From Candidatus Gastranaerophilales bacterium (lineage in GTDB: Bacteria; Cyanobacteriota; Vampirovibrionia; Gastranaerophilales; Gastranaerophilaceae), in assembly GCA_944326905.1 (NCBI GenBank), contig CALVFU010000001.1, positions 1 through 64,000 of the forward strand: DNA of 64,000 nt, in the 5' to 3' direction. Shown one piece after another: positions 17,325 to 26,253 of the stretch. Both the position numbers and the translations under genes were made by a program. Below the pieces are notes generated by a model. That model searched no databases. It was not told the DNA's origin and was given only the letters and a program-made list of their open reading frames with translations. Position 1 is the first letter of the stretch; each line of letters begins with the position of its first letter.

Positions 17325-18319
17325 TATTTATCCTGCGATTGAGAAGATTGTATTTTTCCGCGTTCTTTGTATAAAACTTCAAAGTTATATTGGGAGCGTT
17401 TATAATTTTCAATAGTAGCCTCAAGACATTTGTTGACAATTGTATACAATAACGGTATGCACACAACAAAAGTAATTATACCAAGCAGCAGGTGCGCTAT
17501 TAATTTCCTTCGGCGGATTTCTTCTTTTTTAGCAATTCTTATATCATCCTGCTCTCTTAAAATACTGTTTATAATATCTTTTCGCTCTTGAATAGATAGA
17601 GATGATATAAAATCAATATTTTCTTCATCAATATATATTACAAATTTTTTATACCGCTTATCGCCTTCTAGATAATCAAGGGTCTGCATGTATTCATTGT
17701 CAAAATTATTTGCCGGGTATTCACAAATCTGCTCTGTTACAATTGTTTTTTCGCTCTCTTGATTTATTGTTTCTTCTTCTGCAAGTTCTTCATTGCCTTC
17801 AAGACTATTTATATTTGTTTCACTTTCGTCTGCTTCGTCAAGCTCGTTAATTTCTTCTTCTGTTATTTCTTCATTTTCTTCCCGGATAGGCGGTTCTTCC
17901 GATCTAACAGGAGTACTGTCAGCCATTTCAGCCGTAATTTTGCTTGTTAATTGTTCAAGCAGATCAAGTGAAACTTCGTTATTGCTCATATTAACAAATT
18001 CGTTTACATCAAGAGAATCGGCATTGCTCTTTTGCGCCGCAACTGAAGACCTTGGCGTGCTGCTCTTTAAAAGCGGCGGTATTACAGTTTGAGCTCCCTG
18101 TTGTTTAGTTGTCTTATTATCCTGCTGCTGGTTATTTTGTTCATCTTGATTTTGCGGTGGTACAGCGTCTTCTCCGCTATCCTGTTTTTTTTCGTGTTTT
18201 GTTTTGGGCTTTGATACTTGTGCAATAGCATTTGTAATCTGGCGCTGAATCAAACGTACATCTACATCATCATCGTCTATCGCGTAAGACTCTCTCTTTT
18301 CAGGTTCAGTATTTGCCAC
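17321..18319 (-). CDS. hypothetical protein, acidic domain with C-terminal membrane anchor
   Basis: A 332-residue protein. Residues 1-220 are low-complexity: Gln/Asn/Lys-rich, then Glu-rich (EENEEITEEEINELDEADES). A short folded region (about 220-265) precedes a basic IRRRKLIAH and a single membrane helix (about 270-292, LLLGIITFVVCIPLLYTIV), with about 40 residues after it. The arrangement suggests a cytosolic tail tethered to the inner membrane. No family was recognised. Confidence 0.55.
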   Translation of the reverse strand: MANTEPEKRESYAIDDDDVDVRLIQRQITNAIAQVSKPKTKHEKKQDSGEDAVPPQNQDEQNNQQQDNKTTKQQGAQTVIPPLLKSSTPRSSVAAQKSNADSLDVNEFVNMSNNEVSLDLLEQLTSKITAEMADSTPVRSEEPPIREENEEITEEEINELDEADESETNINSLEGNEELAEEETINQESEKTIVTEQICEYPANNFDNEYMQTLDYLEGDKRYKKFVIYIDEENIDFISSLSIQERKDIINSILREQDDIRIAKKEEIRRRKLIAHLLLGIITFVVCIPLLYTIVNKCLEATIENYKRSQYNFEVLYKERGKIQSSQSQDKY

Positions 18320-18386
18320 TTATACAACTTTCCTATATATTTTTTTTATTATAAAATAATTATATAGTATATTTATGTTTTAGGCA

Positions 18387-19406
18387 ATGATGATGGATAT
18401 TTCTAGAGAGACATTAATTGAAAATATAAAGGCATTGAGCGAAAAGAGTGTACTGGTTGCAGGCGATCTTGCTCTTGATGTTATGATTTACGGCGCAACT
18501 GAAAGAATTTCAAGAGAAGCCCCCGTTTTGATACTAAGACATTCCTACACGAAATACATTCTTGGTGGAGCATCTAATGCTGCAAATAATGCCTCCGCTA
18601 TCAATAGCGGAAAAGTAAGCGTTATAGGCGTTGTCGGAGACGATTATCACGCAGCTGATATAAGAAGGGTTTTTGAAGATGCCGGAATTAACTGTAAGTA
18701 TCTTGTAGAAGCAAAAGGCAGGCAGACAATTACCAAAACAAGGATTTCTGGCTCATGTTCTCATTCAATAACACAGCAGATTGTTAGAATCGATACACAA
18801 TCAGATGAACCGCTGCCTGAAAACGTTGAAAAACAAATAATTAAAAATCTTGAAGAAGCTATTCCTGAGCACGATGCATTAATTTTATCAGATTACCATA
18901 TCGGTACTCTTACACCTAAAATCATTAACTCTGCAATAAAAATTGCTAATAAGCATAAAAAAATAATAGTTGTAGACGCGCAAAAAGACCTGGATAATTA
19001 TAAAAATATTACTTCGATGACTCCAAATCTGCCTGATACACAAAAATATGTGGGCAGAAAGCTATGCACACGCGAGGATTTCTCTGCAGCCGGAAGATAT
19101 TTAATCTCTGATTGCAAGGCAAAATTTATCCTTATTACCTGCGGAGGAGACGGAATGATGCTTATTACACCAAAGGAAACTTATCATATTCCTGTATTCA
19201 ACAAATCCAAAGTGTTTGATGTTACAGGTGCTGGTGATACAGTAACTGCTGTTTATACTTTAGCACTTGCAGCAGGCGCTAACCCTGTTTATGCCGCTAT
19301 TATCGGCAACATTGCCGCCGGCATCGTTGTAAAGGAATTTGGGTGTGCTACTACTTCAATTAATGCAATAATTAAAAGCATTCCTTCAAAAATTAATGTT
19401 GAATAA
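18387..19406 (+). CDS. rfaE1: D-glycero-beta-D-manno-heptose 7-phosphate kinase
   Basis: A 339-residue PfkB-family kinase matching domain I of HldE/RfaE. It has VLVAGDLALDVMIYG at the start, GGASNAANNASA, RQTITKTRISGSCSHSITQQIVRID, and VTGAGDTVTA with catalytic Asp near 284. The cytidylyl/adenylyltransferase domain II is absent, so that step must be encoded elsewhere. The product feeds ADP-heptose for LPS core. It begins a run with the DUF4330 and IctB-like genes. Confidence 0.88.
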   Translation: MMMDISRETLIENIKALSEKSVLVAGDLALDVMIYGATERISREAPVLILRHSYTKYILGGASNAANNASAINSGKVSVIGVVGDDYHAADIRRVFEDAGINCKYLVEAKGRQTITKTRISGSCSHSITQQIVRIDTQSDEPLPENVEKQIIKNLEEAIPEHDALILSDYHIGTLTPKIINSAIKIANKHKKIIVVDAQKDLDNYKNITSMTPNLPDTQKYVGRKLCTREDFSAAGRYLISDCKAKFILITCGGDGMMLITPKETYHIPVFNKSKVFDVTGAGDTVTAVYTLALAAGANPVYAAIIGNIAAGIVVKEFGCATTSINAIIKSIPSKINVE

Positions 19407-19425
19407 CTAATATGGAGAATAATTA

Positions 19426-19941
19426 ATGGAAAAATTTAAAAAAATTATAAAAAAAATAAGTGCAGTTGATATAATTATACTATTAACAGTTGTGATTGCT
19501 TTATTTGTGGGATATATTACATTTAAGCAATTAAGACAAACCTCTGATAAACAAATTATTTCCGCTTCAAAAGTTATTTTCCACGTATTTTTACGTGGAG
19601 TATCATTTACTGGAACAGAGATTCCTATAAAGCAGGGTGATAAAACCTTTATTACAATAAGAAATGTTCCGTATACCGAATTAAATATTGAAAGAGTTAT
19701 TGCTCAGCCTAGAAAAGTGCTGGTTAATGATGGCAAACAATTAAGCGTTGTAAATGATCCTGCTTATCCCAACTTATACGATATTGTTGTTATAATCTCA
19801 GATGACGCTAAGATAACAAATGACGGCGCAGTTGTAGGCGGTAATAAATTAAAAGCAGGACTGCCTGTTACATTAGAAGGTCCGCTGTATAAATTAAACG
19901 GAACTGTATCTGATATATATATAGAAAAAATGGAGAAATAA
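19426..19941 (+). CDS. DUF4330 family membrane-anchored protein
   Basis: A 171-residue protein. A basic N-terminus (KFKKIIKKIS) precedes one membrane helix (about 14-35) and a beta-rich extracytoplasmic domain. That domain ends with a GGNKLKAGLPVTLEGPLYKLNG motif typical of DUF4330 proteins, which I associate mainly with cyanobacteria. Its place between the heptose kinase and an O-antigen-ligase-family gene hints at an envelope polysaccharide role. Function is unknown. Confidence 0.7.
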   Translation: MEKFKKIIKKISAVDIIILLTVVIALFVGYITFKQLRQTSDKQIISASKVIFHVFLRGVSFTGTEIPIKQGDKTFITIRNVPYTELNIERVIAQPRKVLVNDGKQLSVVNDPAYPNLYDIVVIISDDAKITNDGAVVGGNKLKAGLPVTLEGPLYKLNGTVSDIYIEKMEK

Positions 19942-19950
19942 TTTTTATTT

Positions 19951-21273
19951 ATGATTATTAATACACTCCTTAACCGTATTCAAAATGTATTGGCTCCATT
20001 TACCGGCAAGAGTTTTATTTTACAGTTTTTAGATAAGTTCATATTTATATCAATTTGTGCCCTGCTCCTTATGTCCTTGTTCAGCTCCTCTGATACTTTA
20101 GGCGGGTTAGCTTTAATAACTGTTTTCTTTACCTTAATAAAAATATGTGTAACAAAAGGATTCAAATTTGAGTATACAAAATTTGAACTGTGTCTTATTG
20201 TGTATTTAGCTTTTATAATAATAAGCACTGCAGGTGCTTCATTATTTCTGTTAAGCATAAAAGGTATCATGAAAACCTTTGTTTACCTCTCTTTTTACTT
20301 ATCGTGTTCTGTTTATTTAAAAGAACATAAAAAAGATATTTACAAAATTTTTGGAATATTCGTTTTTTGCGTGTGCTATGAGAGTGTTGTCGGACTTCTT
20401 CAAAATTCATCACACGCTGCTGCTCTTGCAGGCTGGCAGGATGCTGCGCATTTAAATCCTGAAGAAGTAATGACACGGGTATATGGTACATTAAAACCAT
20501 TAAATCCTAATCTATTTGGCGGGTATATGCTCTCACTTATCCCTGTAGTATATGGTGTATCAGCGCTATTACTAGCAAAAGGCAGCCGAGTTAGATTTCT
20601 TATCGGTATATTGCTCTCATTATTTTCAACTGTTGTTATGATAATGAGCGGCTGCCGAGGTGTGTTTGCAGCATACCCTTTTATGATGCTTGTTCCTGCA
20701 GGAGTGTTATTTGTACGCTGCCCGGAAAAGTATAAATCTCTTTTGTATAAATTATATGCCGGTATTTGTGCTTTAGGTGTATTTTGTATAATGTTTTCTA
20801 CTTCAATAAAAGCTCGTATATTTAGTATTTTTGCAATGCGTGCAGACAGTTCCACTTCTTTTAGATTTAATGTCTATCAATCTTCATTAGAAATGTTCAA
20901 GGATAATCCATTTTTAGGTATTGGTGTAGGCAACCAAAATTTCCGTGAAACTTACGGACTATATATGAAAACAGGATATGATGCCTTAAGTGCTTATAAT
21001 ATTTATTTAGAGACAGCCGTAGAAAGCGGTATTTTTGCATTAATAGCTTTTCTTGCATTTCTTTGGTATATGATTAAAGGGGCAGTAAAAACAATACTTA
21101 AATCAAAAAATATTAACAAAATTATCATTCTAACCACTGCTCTAGCTTCTATTACAGGTATTTTATTACACGGTGTTGTAGATACAATATTTTTCAGACC
21201 TCAATTACAATTTGTATTTTGGACAATGGTTGCAATCATAAGAACGCTTGCGGAGTTTGAAACATTAGAATAA
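19951..21273 (+). CDS. O-antigen ligase/IctB-like polytopic membrane protein
   Basis: A 440-residue protein with about ten membrane helices. The Wzy_C-type region has MTRVYGTLKPLNPNLFGGY and LGIGVGNQNFRETYGLY then ALSAYNIYLETAVESG, which resembles cyanobacterial IctB-like proteins. Such proteins were first linked to bicarbonate uptake but belong to the O-antigen ligase/polymerase superfamily. With a heptose kinase in the same run, an LPS or surface glycan role is more likely. It overlaps convergent mtnA by 9 bases. Confidence 0.75.
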   Translation: MIINTLLNRIQNVLAPFTGKSFILQFLDKFIFISICALLLMSLFSSSDTLGGLALITVFFTLIKICVTKGFKFEYTKFELCLIVYLAFIIISTAGASLFLLSIKGIMKTFVYLSFYLSCSVYLKEHKKDIYKIFGIFVFCVCYESVVGLLQNSSHAAALAGWQDAAHLNPEEVMTRVYGTLKPLNPNLFGGYMLSLIPVVYGVSALLLAKGSRVRFLIGILLSLFSTVVMIMSGCRGVFAAYPFMMLVPAGVLFVRCPEKYKSLLYKLYAGICALGVFCIMFSTSIKARIFSIFAMRADSSTSFRFNVYQSSLEMFKDNPFLGIGVGNQNFRETYGLYMKTGYDALSAYNIYLETAVESGIFALIAFLAFLWYMIKGAVKTILKSKNINKIIILTTALASITGILLHGVVDTIFFRPQLQFVFWTMVAIIRTLAEFETLE

Positions 21274-22314
21274 AGCAGCTATTGATTGTTTATAATTCGG
21301 TTTAATAATCCCTTTCTCTGTTATAATACCTGTAATAAGTTCATTAGGTGTCACATCAAATCCGGGGTTGATAATATTTACACCCTCAGCGCAAATTCTC
21401 CTGCCGTTGATATGTGTAACCTCTTCTGCCGAACGTTCCTCAATAGGGATTTCATCTCCTGAATGAATTGATATATCAATGGTTGACAAAGGTGCTGCAA
21501 TATAAAACGGAATATTATGGTATTTAGCGGCAATAGCGACAGTGTATGTGCCGATTTTATTTGCAGTATCTCCATTTGCAGCAATTCTGTCTGCACCGAC
21601 AATTACTAAATCAATCATTCCTTTTTTCATAAAATAAGAACACATACCATCAGTTATTAGAGTAACAGGGATATTATCCATTACAAGTTCAAAAGTGGTA
21701 ATTCTTGCTCCCTGCTGGCGCGGGCGGGTTTCATCTGCAAAAACTTTTACAGTATTATCTTTTGCATAAGCAGAACGCACAACACCTAAGGCTGTTCCAT
21801 ATCCTACGGTTGCAAGTGCGCCGGCATTACAGTGAGTTAAAATAGTTCCGCCTTTGGGTACAATTTCAGCTCCGTACTCTCCAATTTTTTTATTGATTTC
21901 TATATCTTCGTTCTCAAGTTTTATACTATTTTCTATTAATTCTTTTATAATTCCGTTTACATCAGAATTAGAACTTTTAATAATCTCTTTTTGTTTTTCA
22001 ACTGCCCACATAAGATTAACTGCTGTCGGACGTGAAGTTTTCATATAATCAGCTTTTTTAAGCAGCTCTTGTATAAAATCATTTCTTGATAGATTTTTCT
22101 CAGCAATCTCTATGGCATACAAATTAATTCCGTGCGCTCCGGCTATTCCTATTGCAGGAGCCCCGCGGACTATCATTGTTCTGATTGCGGAAAACATCTC
22201 ATCCCCGGTTTTAATATTTACAAAAGAATATTCATATGGGATTTTAGTCTGATCCACCATCTTTGAATAATTATCAAACCATTCTATAGTTTTTATTTTT
22301 GATTTAAATTCCAT
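21265..22314 (-). CDS. mtnA: S-methyl-5-thioribose-1-phosphate isomerase
   Basis: A 349-residue eIF2B-like enzyme of the methionine salvage pathway, converting methylthioribose-1-P to methylthioribulose-1-P. IVRGAPAIGIAGAHG binds phosphate, THCNAGALATVGYGTALGV contains catalytic Cys162, and GADRIAANGDTANKIGTY contains catalytic Asp242. No other mtn gene is in the window. It follows a small membrane protein gene by 27 bases. Confidence 0.92.
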   Translation of the reverse strand: MEFKSKIKTIEWFDNYSKMVDQTKIPYEYSFVNIKTGDEMFSAIRTMIVRGAPAIGIAGAHGINLYAIEIAEKNLSRNDFIQELLKKADYMKTSRPTAVNLMWAVEKQKEIIKSSNSDVNGIIKELIENSIKLENEDIEINKKIGEYGAEIVPKGGTILTHCNAGALATVGYGTALGVVRSAYAKDNTVKVFADETRPRQQGARITTFELVMDNIPVTLITDGMCSYFMKKGMIDLVIVGADRIAANGDTANKIGTYTVAIAAKYHNIPFYIAAPLSTIDISIHSGDEIPIEERSAEEVTHINGRRICAEGVNIINPGFDVTPNELITGIITEKGIIKPNYKQSIAALF

Positions 22315-22341
22315 TAAAAAGGCTCCTTAATAGTACTAATA

Positions 22342-22821
22342 CTATTTTACTTCAAAATTTATATTTTCGTTATCACCCTTTTTTACTCCTGTGATAAATT
22401 CATACAGCCATACTGTAAACAATCCGGCAAAACTATTTAACAAGGCGCTCATTAAAGCACAAAAGAAAACCATAAATAAACCTATTATAATACCGCCCAA
22501 AGAGGTAAAAAACATAGAAAAAAATCCGCCGGTATACTTTGAAAAGATTAAGCCAATTAGAGAGCTTATAGGGATATAAATTACACATAAACCGATAAAA
22601 GAAGCAAAACCGGCAAGTGCGCCAACTACAGCTCCTTCTCTTATGTTAATAAGTCCTATCAAATTAAATTTCTTCAAAAATACAACCATTGCGCCGCCGG
22701 TCACAAACATTGCAAATAAAAATGCTATAAGATTTAAGCCCGGTATCAGCGTAATGACTCCAAGTAATAACCCAAAGAAAAAACTCAGTATACTGATTTG
22801 TTTTACAATTAAGAAATTCAT
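22342..22821 (-). CDS. hypothetical polytopic membrane protein
   Basis: A 159-residue hydrophobic protein with about four Gly/Ser/Phe-rich membrane helices (roughly 8-28, 29-50, 62-92, 98-142) and a short charged C-terminus (VKKGDNENINFEVK). Its composition resembles DUF4199/YIP1-like small membrane proteins but I cannot assign a family. It is upstream of mtnA on the same strand, so probably cotranscribed. Confidence 0.6.
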   Translation of the reverse strand: MNFLIVKQISILSFFFGLLLGVITLIPGLNLIAFLFAMFVTGGAMVVFLKKFNLIGLINIREGAVVGALAGFASFIGLCVIYIPISSLIGLIFSKYTGGFFSMFFTSLGGIIIGLFMVFFCALMSALLNSFAGLFTVWLYEFITGVKKGDNENINFEVK

Positions 22822-22864
22822 AATCTCCCCCTGTTAAATTAATTGTGACATAATTAATTAAATC

Positions 22865-22897
22865 TTACAATACTTGTTTTCAGGTTAAGTATTGTAA
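22865..22897. promoter_or_regulatory. 11-bp inverted repeat between divergent genes
   Basis: TTACAATACTT, 11-base spacer, AAGTATTGTAA: perfect arms located between the membrane protein (minus) and the 684-residue gene (plus). The right arm is also part of a second palindrome, AAGTATT-GTAAAG-AATACTT. This is operator-like; no T tract makes it a terminator. Confidence 0.45.
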
Positions 22898-22953
22898 AGA
22901 ATACTTATAATTAAGGCAAAAAAAAATTTGTTTATCGTTATACTTTAATAGCT

Positions 22954-25008
22954 ATGCAAATTAATTCTATAAATACAAATAATATCCCCCAAAAACACGT
23001 ATCTTCTCCTGGTTTTAAAGGGTACAGCCGTGTACAGTTAGATAATGCGATAAAATTTAGACGCAAAAATTCAATAATAAAATCAGCTTATAATATATTG
23101 AGGCTGCTTAATACAAAAAATTATAAACTATTTATAAATATAATAATAAGTGCCGTTTTAGCAGGGAATTTAAGACGGATTTTCAACTCGGCAGATCCGT
23201 TAAGTAAACAAGTAACAGACATCCTAAAAAATCCAAATTTGAAATCCAAAATAATAGAAGAATACAACGAAGCTGCGGATAAAGAAGAACTTTATTCACC
23301 CGCAGGTGATTTAAAGTTAGATGAACAGACTCCATACATTGCAAGTAAAATAGAACAGCTGGTTACTCCTAAAAATAAAACTGCCTTCGCAAAAATTATA
23401 AATAACAAATTACTTGAGGATGAAGATTTAGTTGGATATTTAATGTGTGTTTCAAATTATTCGGAAGCTGAAAAAGAAAATTTGTTTAAAAATTTAGATA
23501 CGGGACTTGGTGATTATTTAAAAAGTATTGCCGCAGATAATCGGCACCCGCTGAGAAAAAACCTTAACACTATGGATTTTGCACAAAACGGTTCAGATTT
23601 TGTATACTTAGTAAATAATCTTATGAATAATAATATTGCTCTTATGAATTTATTAAAGTATCCATTTGAGAGTAAAAAACACTTTAATACGGCTTTACGT
23701 GATGTAGGTTCATTGATGGGGACGATTTATAGGAATGAGCGGGCTTTAGTTCTTGATAATCCTAACAAGATATCTGATTTAAAATATTTCTTTTCCATAA
23801 GTTTTCCAAGCATAATCGGAATGACTGCACTTACTGATAAAGAAACTGTTTTACAGCTTTTTGACCGAGGCTTTGAGCAAGTACAGTATTATACAATGGC
23901 ATTAAAAAAAATGAGTTCGAATGATGAAAAACTTATTAATACTGTGGTAAGAAAAGGGAAAAAAATAAATAAACTCGGAGCCGAGGTAAATATTCCTGCA
24001 AAGGACAAAGTTTACATGTATAAACTTATTGCGTTAAATAATCTTAAGTATGCTGCTTTACTTGAAAAAATAGACTTAAACAGCGCAATTTCCGCTTCAA
24101 AAAACAATAGCGGCGTTTATATCGATTTTAATAAAATCGGACAGCAGATAAAGCAGTGCGTACTAAGCAGGTGCGGCTTTAGTACAGAAGAAATCCAAAA
24201 CCTTGCGCCTGAAAATATGGATTGGGATATTTTAAATATTCATTTATTATCACGAGTTTCAATAGATGATGCGCTGAAAACTATTGTAAAAAGTGCCTCA
24301 GAAGGAAAATTTAACGAATTAATAAATGATCCGTTTAACAAGTACGGATATGCAAATATGAAAACACAAGAGGCATTTAAAGAGGCTGGATTGGACTATG
24401 ATGTATGGACTAACGGTATTGAAGCGGTGGAGTTTGAAATTAACGGTGAAAAATATACAATTTCCATTTGGAAACGACGCCCGCAAGAGTCTATTTTTAA
24501 CGGGAATTATACTTCTTGCTGTACAGGCATAGGAGAAGCACAGGGGGCTTCTATGCCTTATTATCTTTTAAATACAATGTTTAATGTTGCTGAAGTTAAA
24601 AATGAAAAAGGTGAAACAATTGCACAATCAAGAATGTTTTTAATAGATAAAGATTATCCCATTCTTATAATTGACAATGTAGAAGTAAATAACAACTTTA
24701 AAAAGAAACTTGTTACTTATAAACAGAAACAAGATTTTATGGAAAAGATTTTTTCATATGAAAGAAAATTTGCACAAAAACTAGCCCCATGGAATATTAG
24801 TTTATTTTTCTCAAGTGAAAATAATAAGTTATTACCAAAAGAGCAGCTCAATTATCCTAAAGTACAGTGGTACATCCGCTCAACAGTCGGCGAATTATCA
24901 GACGAAAACGTATATTGCAATATTATCACATCCAGCTTTAGGAATTTAATAAAATCATTTGTAATACCTTATGATATTACTGAGCCGCCCAAAGAGACTT
25001 CTTTTTAA
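22954..25008 (+). CDS. large PGFKG-motif hypothetical protein
   Basis: A 684-residue protein of unknown family. The N-terminus (INSINTNNIPQKHVSSPGFKG) ends in the PGFKG motif seen also at 9658-9972. A long helical region follows (about 30-470) with one hydrophobic stretch near 55-75. The C-terminal third has a conserved-looking domain with YTSCCTGIGEAQGASMPYY and IAQSRMFLIDKDYPILIIDN. This last domain loosely recalls PcfJ/GNAT-like modules with a Cys/His active site, but I cannot confirm that. It is monocistronic; ribosome binding site not evident. Confidence 0.6.
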   Translation: MQINSINTNNIPQKHVSSPGFKGYSRVQLDNAIKFRRKNSIIKSAYNILRLLNTKNYKLFINIIISAVLAGNLRRIFNSADPLSKQVTDILKNPNLKSKIIEEYNEAADKEELYSPAGDLKLDEQTPYIASKIEQLVTPKNKTAFAKIINNKLLEDEDLVGYLMCVSNYSEAEKENLFKNLDTGLGDYLKSIAADNRHPLRKNLNTMDFAQNGSDFVYLVNNLMNNNIALMNLLKYPFESKKHFNTALRDVGSLMGTIYRNERALVLDNPNKISDLKYFFSISFPSIIGMTALTDKETVLQLFDRGFEQVQYYTMALKKMSSNDEKLINTVVRKGKKINKLGAEVNIPAKDKVYMYKLIALNNLKYAALLEKIDLNSAISASKNNSGVYIDFNKIGQQIKQCVLSRCGFSTEEIQNLAPENMDWDILNIHLLSRVSIDDALKTIVKSASEGKFNELINDPFNKYGYANMKTQEAFKEAGLDYDVWTNGIEAVEFEINGEKYTISIWKRRPQESIFNGNYTSCCTGIGEAQGASMPYYLLNTMFNVAEVKNEKGETIAQSRMFLIDKDYPILIIDNVEVNNNFKKKLVTYKQKQDFMEKIFSYERKFAQKLAPWNISLFFSSENNKLLPKEQLNYPKVQWYIRSTVGELSDENVYCNIITSSFRNLIKSFVIPYDITEPPKETSF

Positions 25009-25019
25009 ACAAGCGGACT

Positions 25020-25394
25020 TTACGGGGTAATATATCCGCCCGCCATATCTGACTGAACGTGACCATTCGGCGTAAAATACCCGCCCATTCCGTCTGATTG
25101 AATGTGACCATTAGGCGTAAAATATCCGCCCATACCGTCTGACTGAATATATCCTTGAGGCGTAAAATATCCGCCTGCCATATCTGATTGAATATGTCCT
25201 TGAGGCGTAAAGTACCCGCCCATACCGTCTGACTGAATGTGACCATTAGGTGTAAAGTACCCGCCCATCCCGTCTGACTGAATATGCCCCTGTGGCGTAA
25301 AATACCCGCCCATTCCGTCTGATTGAATATGTGCTGCATAAACAGCATTTGCCAGTAATATCACTATAAATATTGCTGCCGTTTTTTTTATCAT
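25020..25394 (-). CDS. secreted protein made of seven 15-residue repeats
   Basis: A 124-residue protein: signal peptide (MIKKTAAIFIVILLANAVYA) and then nothing but seven tandem units of the form HIQSDGMGGYFTPxG, the last one shortened by two residues and ending at TP. Units vary mainly at GM/MA (units 4 and 7) and N/Q. There is no other domain. Gly/Tyr/Ser-rich repeats of this size suggest an extended beta or matrix-like structure outside the inner membrane. No family was recognised. It stands alone, convergent with the 684-residue gene 11 bases away. Confidence 0.75.
   Translation of the reverse strand: MIKKTAAIFIVILLANAVYAAHIQSDGMGGYFTPQGHIQSDGMGGYFTPNGHIQSDGMGGYFTPQGHIQSDMAGGYFTPQGYIQSDGMGGYFTPNGHIQSDGMGGYFTPNGHVQSDMAGGYITP
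25023..25331 (-). repeat. seven 45-bp tandem repeats
   Basis: Six full 45-bp units plus a 39-bp unit encode the HIQSDGMGGYFTPxG repeats. Unit sequences differ at wobble positions, so the array is not freshly duplicated. Copy number may vary between strains by slippage or recombination. Confidence 0.9.
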
Positions 25395-25519
25395 ACTTTA
25401 ACTCCGAAATTCCTACAGTTTAATTTTAATGCATACGTTTAATTTTTTCAATATTGCACCAAAAATATAGGTAATAAGAGTAATATTTTTTTTAAGAACT
25501 AATTTTTCTTGATTTAATG

Positions 25520-25525
25520 TATAAT
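25520..25525 (+). promoter_or_regulatory. TATAAT box seven bases before a start codon
   Basis: A consensus TATAAT ends 7 bases before the ATG at 25533. No ribosome binding site lies between. Transcription would start at or next to the A of ATG, making a leaderless mRNA. A -35 element is not evident. Confidence 0.4.
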
Positions 25526-25532
25526 ATTTACT

Positions 25533-26228
25533 ATGAATAATGAATTTGAAAATAATCAAACTAATTCAAATCCTTTTGGGGCACCTGATTTTACAATTGA
25601 AGATATCGGTTTAGATGCAAACATGTCTGAAGACGCCGGCTATCTTCCATCAATTGCAGCCGGAGAACACAGGCTCAATGATCTTGACAGCAACCTTTTT
25701 AGCGAAAGTGCCTATAAGGGTGTTGATAATGAAGTTTTTCAATTAGAATATAAAATTAACAGAACAGAAAACAAGTTAAAACGCATACAGGCAAATATTG
25801 CAAGTGCAGCAGCTATTAACGATATACAGCAGCTAAAAATACTTCATCAAAAAAAAATACAGTACGAAGCGGAGTTAAAAAAACTCTATTATAAATACAA
25901 TAACCAGGGTTTGTCATCTAAAATATCAGGGGAGCTTATTAATATTGTGACCAAGAATCCAACACGCTCTGCCGAGTATATTCGTAAAGCTTTTGAATTT
26001 TTAAATAAAAATATTTTTTCTAAATTCTTAGAAAAATTTGATTCTGCAATTCCTATAAAAGAAGCACTAGTAAAACTCGAAACAATAAATCAAAATGTTG
26101 ACGAACTAGTATCCAGACAAACACCATACGGCGAATCGCCTGAAAAATACACGAGGCTGCTTCAATATTTAAATAAAGCTAATAATATACAATCCCAAAT
26201 TTCACAAATAGTAAAAAAATATAAATAA
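25533..26228 (+). CDS. hypothetical coiled-coil protein
   Basis: A 231-residue soluble protein. The N-terminal 70 residues are Asn/Asp-rich and probably disordered (NNEFENNQTNSNPFGAPDF). A coiled coil spans about 70-125 (VFQLEYKINRTENKLKRIQANI then LKILHQKKIQYEAELKKLYY), followed by a helical C-terminal domain. There is no signal peptide and no family assignment. It precedes the ferredoxin-nitroreductase gene by 25 bases. Confidence 0.55.
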   Translation: MNNEFENNQTNSNPFGAPDFTIEDIGLDANMSEDAGYLPSIAAGEHRLNDLDSNLFSESAYKGVDNEVFQLEYKINRTENKLKRIQANIASAAAINDIQQLKILHQKKIQYEAELKKLYYKYNNQGLSSKISGELINIVTKNPTRSAEYIRKAFEFLNKNIFSKFLEKFDSAIPIKEALVKLETINQNVDELVSRQTPYGESPEKYTRLLQYLNKANNIQSQISQIVKKYK

Positions 26229-26253
26229 GATACAATAAAAAAAAGGAGTAATT

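Noticed and set aside
17759-18092. Ser/Phe-rich plus-strand ORFs
   Set aside because: Antisense shadows of the Glu-rich region of the minus-strand gene.
25023-25331. CRISPR-like array
   Set aside because: The 45-bp repeats are contiguous with no unique spacers and encode a regular protein.
24977-25348. A repetitive ORF of 123 residues overlapping the 15-residue-repeat gene
   Set aside because: It is a shadow frame of the 45-bp repeats; the other frame has a signal peptide and a regular repeat.
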